Shown: positions 25,842 through 34,778 of the stretch, one piece after another
How positions within the stretch are numbered: position 1 is the first letter of the stretch
How the letters are laid out: each line of letters begins with the position of its first letter
Origin: Methylorubrum rhodesianum
GTDB taxonomy: Bacteria > Pseudomonadota > Alphaproteobacteria > Rhizobiales > Beijerinckiaceae
DNA: 64,000 nt
Direction of reading: 5' to 3'
Assembly: GCF_014199985.1 (NCBI RefSeq)
Contig: NZ_JACHOS010000021.1
Span: 1-64,000 of the forward strand
Notes under the pieces: model-generated
Told to the model about the DNA's origin: nothing
Databases searched by the model: none
The model's input: the letters and a program-made list of their open reading frames with translations, nothing else
Program-made: the position numbers and the translations under genes

Positions 25842-27092
25842 TCACCCGGCGATGAACAATCCGGCGATGGCCGCGCTGGTGAGGTTCGACAGGGTGCCCG
25901 CCAGGATCGCCCGCAGGCCGAACCGGGCGATCTCGGGCCGGCGCTCGGGGGCGAGGCTGGTGAAGCTCGCCAGCTGGATCGCCACCGAGGTGAGGTTGGC
26001 GAAGCCGCACAGCGCGAAGCACAGGATCGCGCCCGTGCGCGGGTCGAGGGTGCCGGCCTTCAGGGTCGGCGAGAGGCTGGCATAGGCCAGGAACTCGTTG
26101 AAGGCGATCTTCTGGCCGATGGCCCCGCCCACGAGGGTCGCCTGCTCCCACGGCACGCCGAGGAGCCAGGCCAGCGGCGCCAGCACGATGCCGAGGATGC
26201 CCTCGATCGAGAGGCCGGTGAAGCCGAACACGCCGCCGGCCCAGCCGATCGCCGCGTTCACGAGGGCGATCAGTCCGACGAAGGCGATCAGCATCGCCCC
26301 GACGGCGACCGCGACGCCGAGGCCCTTCTGCGTGCCGTCGGCGGCGGCCTCGATCAGGTTGGCCGCGCGCGCCTCGCCGAACTCGACCTGCGTGGTGACG
26401 ATCCGTGTCGGCTCGGTCGAGGGGACGAGGATCTTGGCGTAGAGCAGGCCGCCGGGGATCGCCATGAACGAGGCGGCGAGGAGATAGGGCATCGGCACGC
26501 CGAGCGCGGCGTAGCCGGCGAGGATGGAGCCGGCGGTCGAAGCCGCTCCGCTCGTCATCACGGCGAACAGTTCGGCTCCGGTGAGCGTCGCAAGGAAGGG
26601 GCGGAGCGCCACGGCGATCTCGCTCTGCCCGATGAAGATGGTGATGACCGCCGAGAACGATTCGATGGCCGAGGTGCCGAGCACCTTTCGCAGGCCGGCG
26701 CCGAGGAAGCGTGCCAGCGCCTGCATCACCCCGAGATGGTAGAGCACGCCGATCAGCGCGGAGACGTAGAGGATCTGCGGCAGGACCCTCAAGGCGAGGA
26801 TGAAGCCCGAGCCGCCGAACAGCTCGAACATCCGCGGCTCGACGAGGCCGCCGAACAGGAAGGCGGTGCCCCGGTCCCCGAAGGAGAGCACGGTGGTGAC
26901 GCCATCCGCCACCGCGCCGAGGGCCGCCTGCCCGGCGGGCACGAACAGCATCAGCGCGCCGATCCCGACTTGAAGCGCCAGGGCGGCGAGCACCATTCGC
27001 GGACGGATCGCCCGCCGGTTCACCGAGAACAGCCACGCCACGGCGAGCAGCAGGGCCAGGCTGGCGCCGGCATGGAACAACCTGTCGAGCAT
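25842..27092 (-). CDS. Concentrative nucleoside transporter (NupC/CNT family)
   Basis: A 416-residue, multi-helix transporter that imports nucleosides with protons or sodium. CNT signatures are visible: FVFGG-like AFLFGGL, IGVLYHLGVMQALARFLG, SAIESFSAVITIFIGQSEIAV with the substrate-binding Glu, VMTSGAASTAGSILAGY, and the C-terminal GQKIAFNEFLAYASL, AILCFALCGFANLTSVAIQL. The length equals E. coli NupC (about 400). The start at 27092 (MLDRLFHAG) fits the family; the longer frame would overlap the upstream methyltransferase. It is probably co-transcribed with the methyltransferase, 91 bases away. Confidence 0.93.
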   Translation of the reverse strand: MLDRLFHAGASLALLLAVAWLFSVNRRAIRPRMVLAALALQVGIGALMLFVPAGQAALGAVADGVTTVLSFGDRGTAFLFGGLVEPRMFELFGGSGFILALRVLPQILYVSALIGVLYHLGVMQALARFLGAGLRKVLGTSAIESFSAVITIFIGQSEIAVALRPFLATLTGAELFAVMTSGAASTAGSILAGYAALGVPMPYLLAASFMAIPGGLLYAKILVPSTEPTRIVTTQVEFGEARAANLIEAAADGTQKGLGVAVAVGAMLIAFVGLIALVNAAIGWAGGVFGFTGLSIEGILGIVLAPLAWLLGVPWEQATLVGGAIGQKIAFNEFLAYASLSPTLKAGTLDPRTGAILCFALCGFANLTSVAIQLASFTSLAPERRPEIARFGLRAILAGTLSNLTSAAIAGLFIAG

Positions 27093-27183
27093 GCTTTTCG
27101 CACCGGCCGAGGAGAGAACGTGGCGCCCGGCCGGATGCGTGATCCGGGCCAGGGCGGCAAGGGAGGCCGGCCGCGGCGCCGGT

Positions 27184-27879
27184 TCAGGCGAAACGCCAGA
27201 CCGAGGAGCGCTTGATCTCGGCATCTTCCAGCGCCCGCGTGACGGGCACTTCGTAGGTCGCGACCGCGACGAGCCGCTCGCGGGGCAGGTAGGAGCGGCC
27301 GGGATCGCCGATCAGGACGGTGCGCCCGCGTCCGTGCAGGTCGCCGAGCCAGCCGCCGACCGCGGCGGCGAGGTCGCGCTCGTAGAAGATGTCGGCGGCG
27401 AGCACGCACTCGGCGTCGGAGCCGATCAGGTCGCTGCCGTCCGCGGTGATCCGCGCGGCCACGCCGTTGGCCGCGGCGTTGAGCGGGATCGCGTGCAGCG
27501 CGAACGGGTCGAGATCGCTGGCGGTGACATGGGCCGCGCCGGCCATCGCCGCGGCGATGGCGACGAGGCCCGAGCCGGAGGCGAAATCGACCACCCGCCG
27601 CCCCGCCACCGTCGCAGGGTTGTCGAGGATGTAGCGGGCGAGCGCCTGTCCGCCGGCCCAGGCGAAGGCCCAGAACGGCGGCGGCAGTCCGATCGCCTCC
27701 AGCTCCTCCTCGGTCTTCTGCCACAGCGCGGTGGCCTCGTCGGCGACGTGCAGCACGATCTCGGGGGCGTGCGGCACCGGCCGCAGCGCCGTTTGCTCGC
27801 GGATGAAGCGGGCGGGGTCGCGCGTCGGCGCGCCGGGATTTGCCAAGTCAGGCCTCATTTGGCATTGATACTTCGTCAT
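27184..27879 (-). CDS. Class I methyltransferase, ETFB-lysine-methyltransferase-like
   Basis: A 231-residue SAM-dependent methyltransferase. Motif I is VVDFASGSGLVAIAAA, the acidic end of strand 2 is ASDLDPFA, and ADIFYERDLAA takes the post-II position normally written as D-x-F-Y. PPFWAFAWAGGQALARYILDN ahead of motif I is characteristic of the ETFB lysine methyltransferase / Nnt1 group, which methylates the electron-transfer flavoprotein beta subunit and similar proteins. The substrate in this organism is unproven. The start may be at 27879 (MTKYQCQM) or 27858 (MRPDLANPG). Confidence 0.88.
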   Translation of the reverse strand: MTKYQCQMRPDLANPGAPTRDPARFIREQTALRPVPHAPEIVLHVADEATALWQKTEEELEAIGLPPPFWAFAWAGGQALARYILDNPATVAGRRVVDFASGSGLVAIAAAMAGAAHVTASDLDPFALHAIPLNAAANGVAARITADGSDLIGSDAECVLAADIFYERDLAAAVGGWLGDLHGRGRTVLIGDPGRSYLPRERLVAVATYEVPVTRALEDAEIKRSSVWRFA

Positions 27880-27888
27880 TCGCCGAAG

Positions 27889-28512
27889 ATGATTGACATG
27901 GACGAAAATAATCTGATCATATTTTCCGCCCGGCCATTAAACCTCGAGGAATATAAGATTTTCCAGGAATTGTCCTGGAAAAGATATCGGGATGCGGTGG
28001 GAGCTCGACGCATTTTGCATTCGAGAACCGGAGCAATCGGAACCGGTTTCGTCATCTTGATCTGCTTGACGGTGGGAATGAGCGAGTTCTTTCTCGTCAG
28101 ACCTCTTGAGCTCATCGGTTTTGATGGGAGCGTGGCTGTCAGCGGGGCATGGGTAATCGCGACGACCTTGTTCCTGTTCGTGTCCGGGGCGTCGTCGCAA
28201 TGGGAGAATCTGCGCATTTTGGCCTCCCAAGCCGCCGAGACCGAGTGGGCCGCTCAAATGAGGATGGCGTGGACGGGCGCACGAATCGATCACCGCGGCA
28301 TTACCGTCGAGGGCTCCCATGCCACCGTCTTCCAGGCTTGGCCGGTTCTGACGGGTGTGCACTCCGAGGGCGGATTGCTCCTTTTCGAGAGCGATGGCGC
28401 GATCCTGATCGCTCTGCCCGAAGCCGCGATACCGGCCGGCGAGCGCGATCGGATCGTCGACTATTGCGCGGCCCGCATTGATCGGACGCGTCAGGCCAGT
28501 AGCTCCGCGTAG
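27889..28512 (+). CDS. YcxB-like membrane protein, AT-richer than neighbours
   Basis: A 207-residue protein with two transmembrane helices (about 53-70 GTGFVILICLTVGMSEF and 87-105 WVIATTLFLFVSG) and a C-terminal domain (WTGARIDHRGITVEGSHATVFQAW, then IALPEAAIPAGERDRIVDY). This layout matches YcxB-like proteins, which have two helices and a PH-like tail. The function is unknown. The first 150 bases are much more AT-rich than the surroundings, with codons such as ATA, TTA and AAT, so recent acquisition or relaxed selection is likely. The last 22 bases overlap the convergent glycosyltransferase gene. Starts at 27889 or 27898 are both possible. Confidence 0.8.
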   Translation: MIDMDENNLIIFSARPLNLEEYKIFQELSWKRYRDAVGARRILHSRTGAIGTGFVILICLTVGMSEFFLVRPLELIGFDGSVAVSGAWVIATTLFLFVSGASSQWENLRILASQAAETEWAAQMRMAWTGARIDHRGITVEGSHATVFQAWPVLTGVHSEGGLLLFESDGAILIALPEAAIPAGERDRIVDYCAARIDRTRQASSSA

Positions 28513-29654
28513 AGCCCCGCCACCGTCTCGGCGACGGCCGCTTCCGTGTAGCCCCCCTCGAGGATCCGCGCCCGCGCCGCCGCGCCCATCCGCGCGACGA
28601 GCGCCGGATCGGCGGCGAGCCGGGTCAGCGCGGCGGCGAGCGCGGCGGCGTCGCCCGGCGGCATGAGCAGCCCCTCGATACCGTCGCGCACGAGGTCGCG
28701 GCAGCCCGGCACGTCGCTGGTGAGGATCGCCCGGCCGCAAGCCGCCGCCTCCAGCAGGGTGCGCGGCAACCCCTCGCCCCCGCGGGAGGGCAGGGCACCG
28801 ACATGGTGGACGGCGAAGGCGCCGGCCACGTCCCCGGTCGGCCCGTGCCACGTCACGCCGTCGTGCGACCAATTCCGCAGGGTCGCCTCCGGGATCGCCC
28901 GGCGGTTCGAGGGGTCGGGCGCGCCGTAGAGCGAGAGTTCCACCGCCGCGCCTCCGGCGCGGGCCTGCCGCACCCCCTCGACGGCGACGTCGATGCCCTT
29001 CGACCACAGCATCCGCGCCACGATCGCGACCCTGAGCGGCGCCGGCGGCGGCAGGGGACGGGGGGCGAAGGCCTCGGGATCGACGCCCGCGCCGCCGACC
29101 AGGGTGACGGCGGTGTCGGACGGGTCGAGGCCGAGCGCGCGGGCATCGTCCGGGTTCTCGAACAGGAAGCGGGTCTGCCGGCTCGCCAGCGGGCCGCGGA
29201 TCAGACCTTTCAGCGCCAGCCGCGAGAGCCGTCCGGTCGCGTCCTCGCGCGCGCCGAGCAGGCCGAGGCCGGTCAGCGCGAAGACGCGGCGGGGAATGCC
29301 GGCCATCGCCGCCGCCGTGCCGCCGACGAGGATGCCGCGCAGCGCGACGCAGTGGACGATATCGGCGCTCAGGGCCTTGAGGATGCCCGAGAGCTGGCCT
29401 GCCGCGTAGCCCGCGGCCATCGGGTTGAGGCTGGAGCGCTCCGCCTCCAGCGGCACGACGCGGATGCCGGCCGCCTCGATCACGGCGCGGTGCGCGCGCA
29501 CCCGCGTCACCACCGCGACCGAGAGCCCCATCCGCAGGGCGGCGCGGGCCATCGGCAGGAAGTGCGAGGCGAAGAACCAGTCCTCGGTCACCACGAAGAC
29601 GAGGCGCTTGCCGGCCAGGCTTTGGCCGGAACGGGATTGGGCTGAGGCGGTCAT
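28491..29654 (-). CDS. Family 4 glycosyltransferase
   Basis: A 387-residue GT-B enzyme. The N-terminal lobe starts LVFVVTEDWFFASHFLPMA with the donor/acceptor cleft segment DIVHCVALRGILVG. The C-terminal lobe has LRVAIVARMLWSKGIDV, then VGALPSRGGEGLPRTLLEAAACGRAILTSDVPGCRDLV, the GT4 EX7E-type motif. It probably transfers a sugar onto a lipid-linked surface glycan. No other polysaccharide gene is adjacent, so its pathway is unknown. The Met at 29654 (MTASAQ) is chosen; an upstream Met at 29672 is less likely. Confidence 0.9.
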   Translation of the reverse strand: MTASAQSRSGQSLAGKRLVFVVTEDWFFASHFLPMARAALRMGLSVAVVTRVRAHRAVIEAAGIRVVPLEAERSSLNPMAAGYAAGQLSGILKALSADIVHCVALRGILVGGTAAAMAGIPRRVFALTGLGLLGAREDATGRLSRLALKGLIRGPLASRQTRFLFENPDDARALGLDPSDTAVTLVGGAGVDPEAFAPRPLPPPAPLRVAIVARMLWSKGIDVAVEGVRQARAGGAAVELSLYGAPDPSNRRAIPEATLRNWSHDGVTWHGPTGDVAGAFAVHHVGALPSRGGEGLPRTLLEAAACGRAILTSDVPGCRDLVRDGIEGLLMPPGDAAALAAALTRLAADPALVARMGAAARARILEGGYTEAAVAETVAGLYAELLA

Positions 29655-29737
29655 CCTGCGGGGCCATAGCACGGGGGGCGTTGCGGAACAGCGCCGGCTT
29701 CAATCCGGTTGTTGCCCCACGGATCAGGGAGGGCGTC

Positions 29738-30958
29738 ATGCTGTCGGACGAGGTCGGAGCCGGCGTGGTCGATCCCCGCGAGGCCGCGCGGGAGGCCGGC
29801 CTGCGCTACGTGGACGATTCCAAGCCCGGCCTGCGGCGCAAGCGCAACGGCAAGGGCTTCCGCTACATCGATCCGAAGGGCGCCGCGGTCCGCGACCCGG
29901 ACGAGATCGCGCGGCTCAAAAGCCTCGCCATCCCGCCGGCCTACACGGATGTGTGGATCTGCCCCCATCCGAACGGCCACATCCAGGCGACCGGGCGCGA
30001 CGAGAAGGGGCGCAAGCAGTACCGCTACCATCCCCGCTTCCGTGAGGCGCGGGAGGCCTCGAAGTTCCATCGCATCATGGCCTTCGCCGAGGCGCTGCCC
30101 GGCATTCGTCAGCGCATCGACGCCGATATGGGCAAGCGCGGCCTGCCGCGCGAAAAGGTGCTCGCCACCGTGGTCCACCTGCTGGAGACCACGCTGATCC
30201 GCGTCGGCAACGACGATTACGCCCGCTCCAACAAGAGCTACGGCCTCACCACGCTACGCGACCCGCACGTGAAGATCGCCGGCTCCGAGATGCGCTTCCG
30301 CTTCAAGGGGAAGAGCGGCAAGGAATGGTCGGTCTCGATGCGCGACCGGCGCGTCGCCAAGATCGTCAAGGCCTGCCAGGACCTGCCGGGCCAGGAGCTG
30401 TTCCAGTATCTCGACGAGGATGGCGAGCGGCGCGACGTCACCTCCTCCGACGTCAACGCGTATCTTCGCGAGATCACGGGCGAGGATTTCACGGCGAAGG
30501 ATTTCCGCACCTGGGCCGGCACGGTCCTCGCCGCCCTGGCGTTGCAGGAGTTCGAGGCGTTCGACAACGCGGCCAAGGCCAAGAAGAACCTTCGCGCGGC
30601 GATCGAGTCGGTATCGTCCCGGCTCGGCAACACGCCGACGATCTGCCGCAAGTGCTACATCCACCCGCAGATCCTCGACTGCTACCTTGAAGGCGGCATG
30701 CTCCTGCAGGTGAAGGAAGCGGTCGAGGGCGAACTCAAGAACGGCCTCGATGCGCTGCGCCCGGAGGAGGCGGCGGTGCTGAGCCTGCTGCGGGGTCGGC
30801 TGGAGCGGGCGGCGGAGGCGGCCGGGGCCGATTCCGACAGCCCGGGCGGCACGGCGCGAATCGAGCCGCCGCGTCAGACCGGAGGCCGCCGGGCGAAGGG
30901 TTCCGCCGCCAAGGCACCCGGCACGAAGCGCAGCGCCGGAGGCCGCCGGGCGGCGTGA
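29738..30958 (+). CDS. DNA topoisomerase IB
   Basis: A 406-residue bacterial type IB topoisomerase that relaxes supercoils by nicking one strand and forming a 3'-phosphotyrosine. The N-terminal domain has GFRYIDPKG and IPPAYTDVWICPHPNGHIQATGRDEKGRKQYRYH. The catalytic domain includes RVGNDDYARSNKSYGLTTL, the basic RFKGKSGKEW, and ICRKCYIHPQIL with the nucleophile Tyr at about 307. The tail from about 350 is Lys/Arg/Ala-rich and likely disordered. AGGGAGGG lies before the ATG at 29738. These poxvirus-like enzymes are common in Rhizobiales. Confidence 0.95.
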   Translation: MLSDEVGAGVVDPREAAREAGLRYVDDSKPGLRRKRNGKGFRYIDPKGAAVRDPDEIARLKSLAIPPAYTDVWICPHPNGHIQATGRDEKGRKQYRYHPRFREAREASKFHRIMAFAEALPGIRQRIDADMGKRGLPREKVLATVVHLLETTLIRVGNDDYARSNKSYGLTTLRDPHVKIAGSEMRFRFKGKSGKEWSVSMRDRRVAKIVKACQDLPGQELFQYLDEDGERRDVTSSDVNAYLREITGEDFTAKDFRTWAGTVLAALALQEFEAFDNAAKAKKNLRAAIESVSSRLGNTPTICRKCYIHPQILDCYLEGGMLLQVKEAVEGELKNGLDALRPEEAAVLSLLRGRLERAAEAAGADSDSPGGTARIEPPRQTGGRRAKGSAAKAPGTKRSAGGRRAA

Positions 30959-30976
30959 ACCGGTGTCGGGATCCGA

Positions 30977-32068
30977 TCAGGCCCCGCTTTGGACGATGGC
31001 GCCGTACCAGCCCAGCCCGCGATAGGTCTCGTATCCCGGTGTCCGGTGGAAGGCCGTCACGGCGCCCGTCCGGGCATCGCGCACGAGACCGCTCTCCCGC
31101 CCGTGCAGGTCCGCGGTGAGCGTCTCGGTGAGGATGCCTCGACCATCGGAAGCGGCGAGGATGCGGTTCTGGGCATCCACCAGGACCACCCGGGTGCGCG
31201 CCCGGTCCTCCTGCGCGATCCGCACGCCCTCGACGATGGCCTTCGCCTGGGATTCCCAGTCGAAATGGATCGCCAGCACGCCGCAGGCCGGTCCGCCATC
31301 CGCCGCGTAGATCCCGGCGGCATAGGTCGCCACCTGGGCGCCGCCGAGCTGCCCCTCGCGGCGGACGTCGCCGGCAACGTAATCGTCGCCGCCGCGAAGA
31401 CGGATCGCATCCCGGAACCACGTCTCGCCCGCGACGCTGCGCCCGCGCACGCCCGGGTAGCGGGCAGGCCGGCCATTGGCGAGGACGGTCCCGTCGCGGC
31501 CGCACAGCCAGAGATCGAGATAGACGGTGTAGGCCGACAGGATCACCCTGAGCCGCTGCGCCGCGTGGTCGGCGACGGCCGCGCCGTCCCCGTTCGGCCG
31601 GGCGGCGCAGGCCACCACGGCGGCATCGGTGGCCCACCAGCGCACGTCGCAGGTCCGCTCGTAGAGGTTGCGGTCGATCAGCTCGATGGCGTTGAGGGCG
31701 AGATCGACCAGGCGCTCCCCTTCCGCCTTCGCCGTCATCGCATCGACACCGTGCTGCAGTTCGGCGATCCGCGTCGTCAGCCCGACCTCCAGTTCCTGCG
31801 CCAGCGCCTCGATCTCGGCGCCGATGCCGCGCACCTCCTGCGCCACCACCGAGAAGCCGCGCCCGTGCTCCCCGGCGCGGGCCGCCTCGATCAGGGCGTT
31901 GAGGGCGAGCATCTTCGCCTGGGCGGTGATCTGCCGGATGCGTCCGACCCGGTCCTGGGCGATGCGCCCGACTTCCCGGGTCAGGTCCGCGATGGTCGTC
32001 GGCCCGCCATCCGGCTGTTGCGCGACCGCGCCGTGCAACGGGGAGGGAACTGGTGCTGGTGCCGTCAT
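30977..32068 (-). CDS. Soluble chemoreceptor-like protein with inverted domain order
   Basis: A 363-residue protein. Residues 25-110 are a short chemoreceptor signalling hairpin containing the tip motif AKMLALNALIEAARAGEHG (51-69) and GRGFSVVAQEVRGI. Residues about 125-355 look like a Cache-type sensor (LSAYTVYLDLWLCGRDGTVLANG, then ETWFRDAIR, then GVLAIHFDWESQA). In normal receptors the sensor precedes the signalling domain; here it follows it. There is no transmembrane segment, so it is cytoplasmic. It could still bind CheA/CheW or act as a decoy. The signalling hairpin lacks the long methylation helices. It is convergent with topoisomerase IB. Confidence 0.85.
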   Translation of the reverse strand: MTAPAPVPSPLHGAVAQQPDGGPTTIADLTREVGRIAQDRVGRIRQITAQAKMLALNALIEAARAGEHGRGFSVVAQEVRGIGAEIEALAQELEVGLTTRIAELQHGVDAMTAKAEGERLVDLALNAIELIDRNLYERTCDVRWWATDAAVVACAARPNGDGAAVADHAAQRLRVILSAYTVYLDLWLCGRDGTVLANGRPARYPGVRGRSVAGETWFRDAIRLRGGDDYVAGDVRREGQLGGAQVATYAAGIYAADGGPACGVLAIHFDWESQAKAIVEGVRIAQEDRARTRVVLVDAQNRILAASDGRGILTETLTADLHGRESGLVRDARTGAVTAFHRTPGYETYRGLGWYGAIVQSGA

Positions 32069-32390
32069 GGCGGTGACCCGGTCTGCGTGTGGGCCATTGT
32101 TCTGATTTCAAGATTAACATAGGTGTAATAAGGCGCTCTCCCATGTCGAAGGCACGCTCGCCGGAAAGCCGCGTCCGTCGACGAGCCACCCGCCAGGGTC
32201 CGGCGACGAACCCCGTCGCGGCGGCCGGCGCGGCCCCGTCGCGACGCGACGGCTCGCCGCGATTGCCCGGCGCCGCGAACCGCGGCCCGGAACTCCGGTT
32301 GAGGAAAGTGACCGCTGTAGCCTACGCTGCCGCGCGAGACCCGCTGCCGCGCTCGGATCGCGGCCCCTCTACGGTCAGGAAGGCGATGCG
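32069..32390. other. Divergent intergenic region before cioA
   Basis: About 320 bases between the chemoreceptor-like gene (minus) and cioA (plus). The first 60 bases are AT-rich (around 32095-32135, with TTCTGATTTCAAGATTAAC), suitable for promoters. The open frame 32089-32409 overlapping the cioA start is Arg/Pro-rich and judged spurious. Confidence 0.55.
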
Positions 32391-33806
32391 ATGGAACTTG
32401 ATGCCCTGATGCTCTCGCGCATCCAGTTCGGCTTCACGATGGCCTTCCACATCATCTTTCCGGCCTTCACCATCGGCCTCGCCGCCTTCCTCGTGCGGCT
32501 GGAGGCGCAGTGGCTGTGGACGCGGAACCCGATGTACCGGGTGCTCTACCGCTTCTGGGTGAAGGCCTTCGCCGTCTCCTTCGGCCTCGGCGTCGTCTCG
32601 GGGATCGTGATGAGCTACCAACTCGGCACGAACTGGTCGCGCTACTCCGACTTCACCGGCAACGTGCTCGGTCCGCTGATCCAGTACGAGGTCATCACCG
32701 CCTTCTTTCTCGAAGCAGGCTTCCTCGGAATCATGCTGTTCGGCTGGGACCGGGTCGGCGACCGGCTGCACTTCCTGGCGACCTGCATGGTGTCGCTCGG
32801 CACGCTGATCTCGGCCTTCTGGATCCTGTCCGCCAATTCCTGGATGCAGACGCCGGCGGGCTTCACGATCGAGAACGGCCGGGCGGTCGCCACCGATTGG
32901 TGGCAGGTCATCTTCAATCCGAGCTTCCCGATCCGCTACGCGCACATGGTGCTCGGCTGCTTCCTCACCACCGCCTTCGCGGTCGCCGGAATGGCCGCCT
33001 GGATGATCCTGCGCGCCCGCAAGGAGCCGCCGGCGAAGGTGCAGGGCGCGCGGGTCTCGCTCTCCATGGCCCTGTGGTTCGCGCTGATCTTCACGCCGAT
33101 CCAGATCTTCGTCGGCGACACCCACGGCCTCGGGGTGCTCAAGCACCAGCCGACCAAGCTCGCGGCGATCGAGGCGAACTGGGACACCCAGGCCAACATG
33201 CCGCTGCTGCTGTTCGCGATCCCGAACATGGAGGCCGAGCGCAACGATTTCGAGATCGGCATCCCGAAGCTCGGCTCGTTCATCCTGACCCACGACTTCT
33301 CCGGCGTGGTCCCGGGCCTGAAGGACGTGACGCCGGACAAGCGCCCGCCGGTCTGGCCGGTCTTCTACTCGTTCCGCGCCATGGTCGCGATCGGCATGGC
33401 CATGCTGCTGCTGAGCCTGTGGAGCCTGTACCTGCGCTGGAAGGGAACGCTGTTCACGAATCGCGTCTTCCTCACCTGCGCCATGCTGATGACGCCGTCC
33501 GGCTTCGGCGCGGTGATCTTCGGCTGGTTCACCGCCGAGATCGGGCGCCAGCCCTACATCGTCTACGGTCAGCTCAAGACGGCGGACGCCCACTCCCCGC
33601 TCACCGCACAGGCGGTGACGACCTCGCTGATCGCCTTCATCGTCGCCTACGCGATCATCTTCGGCTTCGGCAGCTACTACCTGGCCAAGCTCCTGCGCAA
33701 AGGCCCCGAACCGTTCGAACCGTCGGTGCCGGGCGAGGATGTCGGCCGCAAGCCCAAGCGGCCACTCTCGGCGGTGGACGAGCGGCTGGAGGCGCGGACG
33801 GTCTGA
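32391..33806 (+). CDS. cioA: Cyanide-insensitive (bd-type) quinol oxidase subunit I
   Basis: A 471-residue, nine-helix subunit that binds haems b558, b595 and d and oxidises quinol. Haem ligands fit H20 (MAFHIIFPAFTIG), a His in IRYAHMVLG and a Met near the middle. The quinol loop is short, the CIO type rather than E. coli CydA. GRQPW, near-universal at helix 9, reads GRQPY here (EIGRQPYIVYG). The partner subunit II gene (cydB/cioB), normally immediately downstream, is absent; the next gene is convergent. GTCAGGAAGG lies upstream of the ATG. Function requires a CydB encoded elsewhere. Confidence 0.93.
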   Translation: MELDALMLSRIQFGFTMAFHIIFPAFTIGLAAFLVRLEAQWLWTRNPMYRVLYRFWVKAFAVSFGLGVVSGIVMSYQLGTNWSRYSDFTGNVLGPLIQYEVITAFFLEAGFLGIMLFGWDRVGDRLHFLATCMVSLGTLISAFWILSANSWMQTPAGFTIENGRAVATDWWQVIFNPSFPIRYAHMVLGCFLTTAFAVAGMAAWMILRARKEPPAKVQGARVSLSMALWFALIFTPIQIFVGDTHGLGVLKHQPTKLAAIEANWDTQANMPLLLFAIPNMEAERNDFEIGIPKLGSFILTHDFSGVVPGLKDVTPDKRPPVWPVFYSFRAMVAIGMAMLLLSLWSLYLRWKGTLFTNRVFLTCAMLMTPSGFGAVIFGWFTAEIGRQPYIVYGQLKTADAHSPLTAQAVTTSLIAFIVAYAIIFGFGSYYLAKLLRKGPEPFEPSVPGEDVGRKPKRPLSAVDERLEARTV

Positions 33807-33869
33807 TCCCCGGCTCGTTCGACCCCGTCGCGATGGCGGGGGCGGGCTCGCTCAGCCGGAGATCCCGTC

Positions 33870-34568
33870 TCAGGCCCGGGCGGCGAGGGGGGCGTGGCGG
33901 GCGGGGCCGCGCGGCGTCTCGGTGTCGAGCACCGGAGCGAGGCCGAGCTGCCGGGCGAGCGTGACGAGATCCTTCAGGCGTCCGGTCTGCGTCTTGCGGC
34001 GCAGGTTCAGCCGGTGGGTCTCGACCGTCCGCACGCTCAGCGAGAGCCGGCGGGCAACTTCCTTGTTGCTGAAGCCGGCACTGAGGAAGCGCAGAACCTC
34101 CGCCTCGCGCGGCGTGAGGCCGACGGCCGGATCCTCGGCCGCGTCTCGGGAGGCCGCCGCCGGGGCCGGCCGTGCCCCCGTGGCGAGGGTGATCACGCTG
34201 GCGCAGACCTCTTCCGCCGGAGTGCCCGTGCCGACGAAGGCGTCGGCGCCGGCCGCGATCAGCCGGTTCATCGCCGATGCGTCGAGGGTCCGGACCACGG
34301 CCAGCACCCGCAGCCAGGGCCGTCCCTCGCGCAAGGCCGTGATCCGGGTGCAGCCGACCTCCGCCCGGGCCCCGTCCACCGGGACCAGGGCCACCGCCGG
34401 CCTCGGGCCGCCCCGAACGAGGTCGTCCTCGTCGATCGTGCGCAGGGATGGTGCGTGCTCCAGCCCCGCCCGCAACCGGTCGTCCAGCCCGGCCGGCTCA
34501 TCGACGATCAACAGCTCGACGGCCCGGCCGGCGGTGTGGCTGACGGTGTGATTGACGGCTTGACTCAT
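33870..34568 (-). CDS. LuxR-type regulator with degenerate receiver
   Basis: A 232-residue protein. The N-terminal 120 residues follow the receiver fold (VELLIVDEPAGLDDRLR, LRVLAVVRTLDASAMNRLIAAGADAFVGTG), but the phospho-acceptor site reads AVALVPVDGARAE, without a clear Asp at the expected strand end, and the conserved Lys is missing. The C-terminal domain is a LuxR/FixJ helix-turn-helix: GLTPREAEVLRFLSAGFSNKEVARRLSLSVRTVETH. It probably acts without phosphorylation or by ligand or protein contact. The target is unknown. It sits beside another degenerate-receiver regulator. Confidence 0.88.
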   Translation of the reverse strand: MSQAVNHTVSHTAGRAVELLIVDEPAGLDDRLRAGLEHAPSLRTIDEDDLVRGGPRPAVALVPVDGARAEVGCTRITALREGRPWLRVLAVVRTLDASAMNRLIAAGADAFVGTGTPAEEVCASVITLATGARPAPAAASRDAAEDPAVGLTPREAEVLRFLSAGFSNKEVARRLSLSVRTVETHRLNLRRKTQTGRLKDLVTLARQLGLAPVLDTETPRGPARHAPLAARA

Positions 34569-34778
34569 GCCGCTCCCCTCTCGTCCCGCCGCAGAACGGT
34601 GCGGCTCGTGCGGAGGAGGAAGAACAAGAGTCGTTCCAGCGGCTTAGGGGGCGATTCGGGTGCCGAACCGTCCCCCTGCGGCGCCGCCAGGCCGCCGGCG
34701 TCCCGCTTCGGGACGGCCGGGAGCGGGCCGTTTCCCGTTGCGGTGCGGTCGCGAGGACCGGTCGCGCGGGTCGGCGTC

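Noticed and set aside
32089..32409. Small plus-strand ORF overlapping the cioA start
   Set aside because: Arg/Pro-rich, no ribosome-binding site, and it overlaps a well-supported start.
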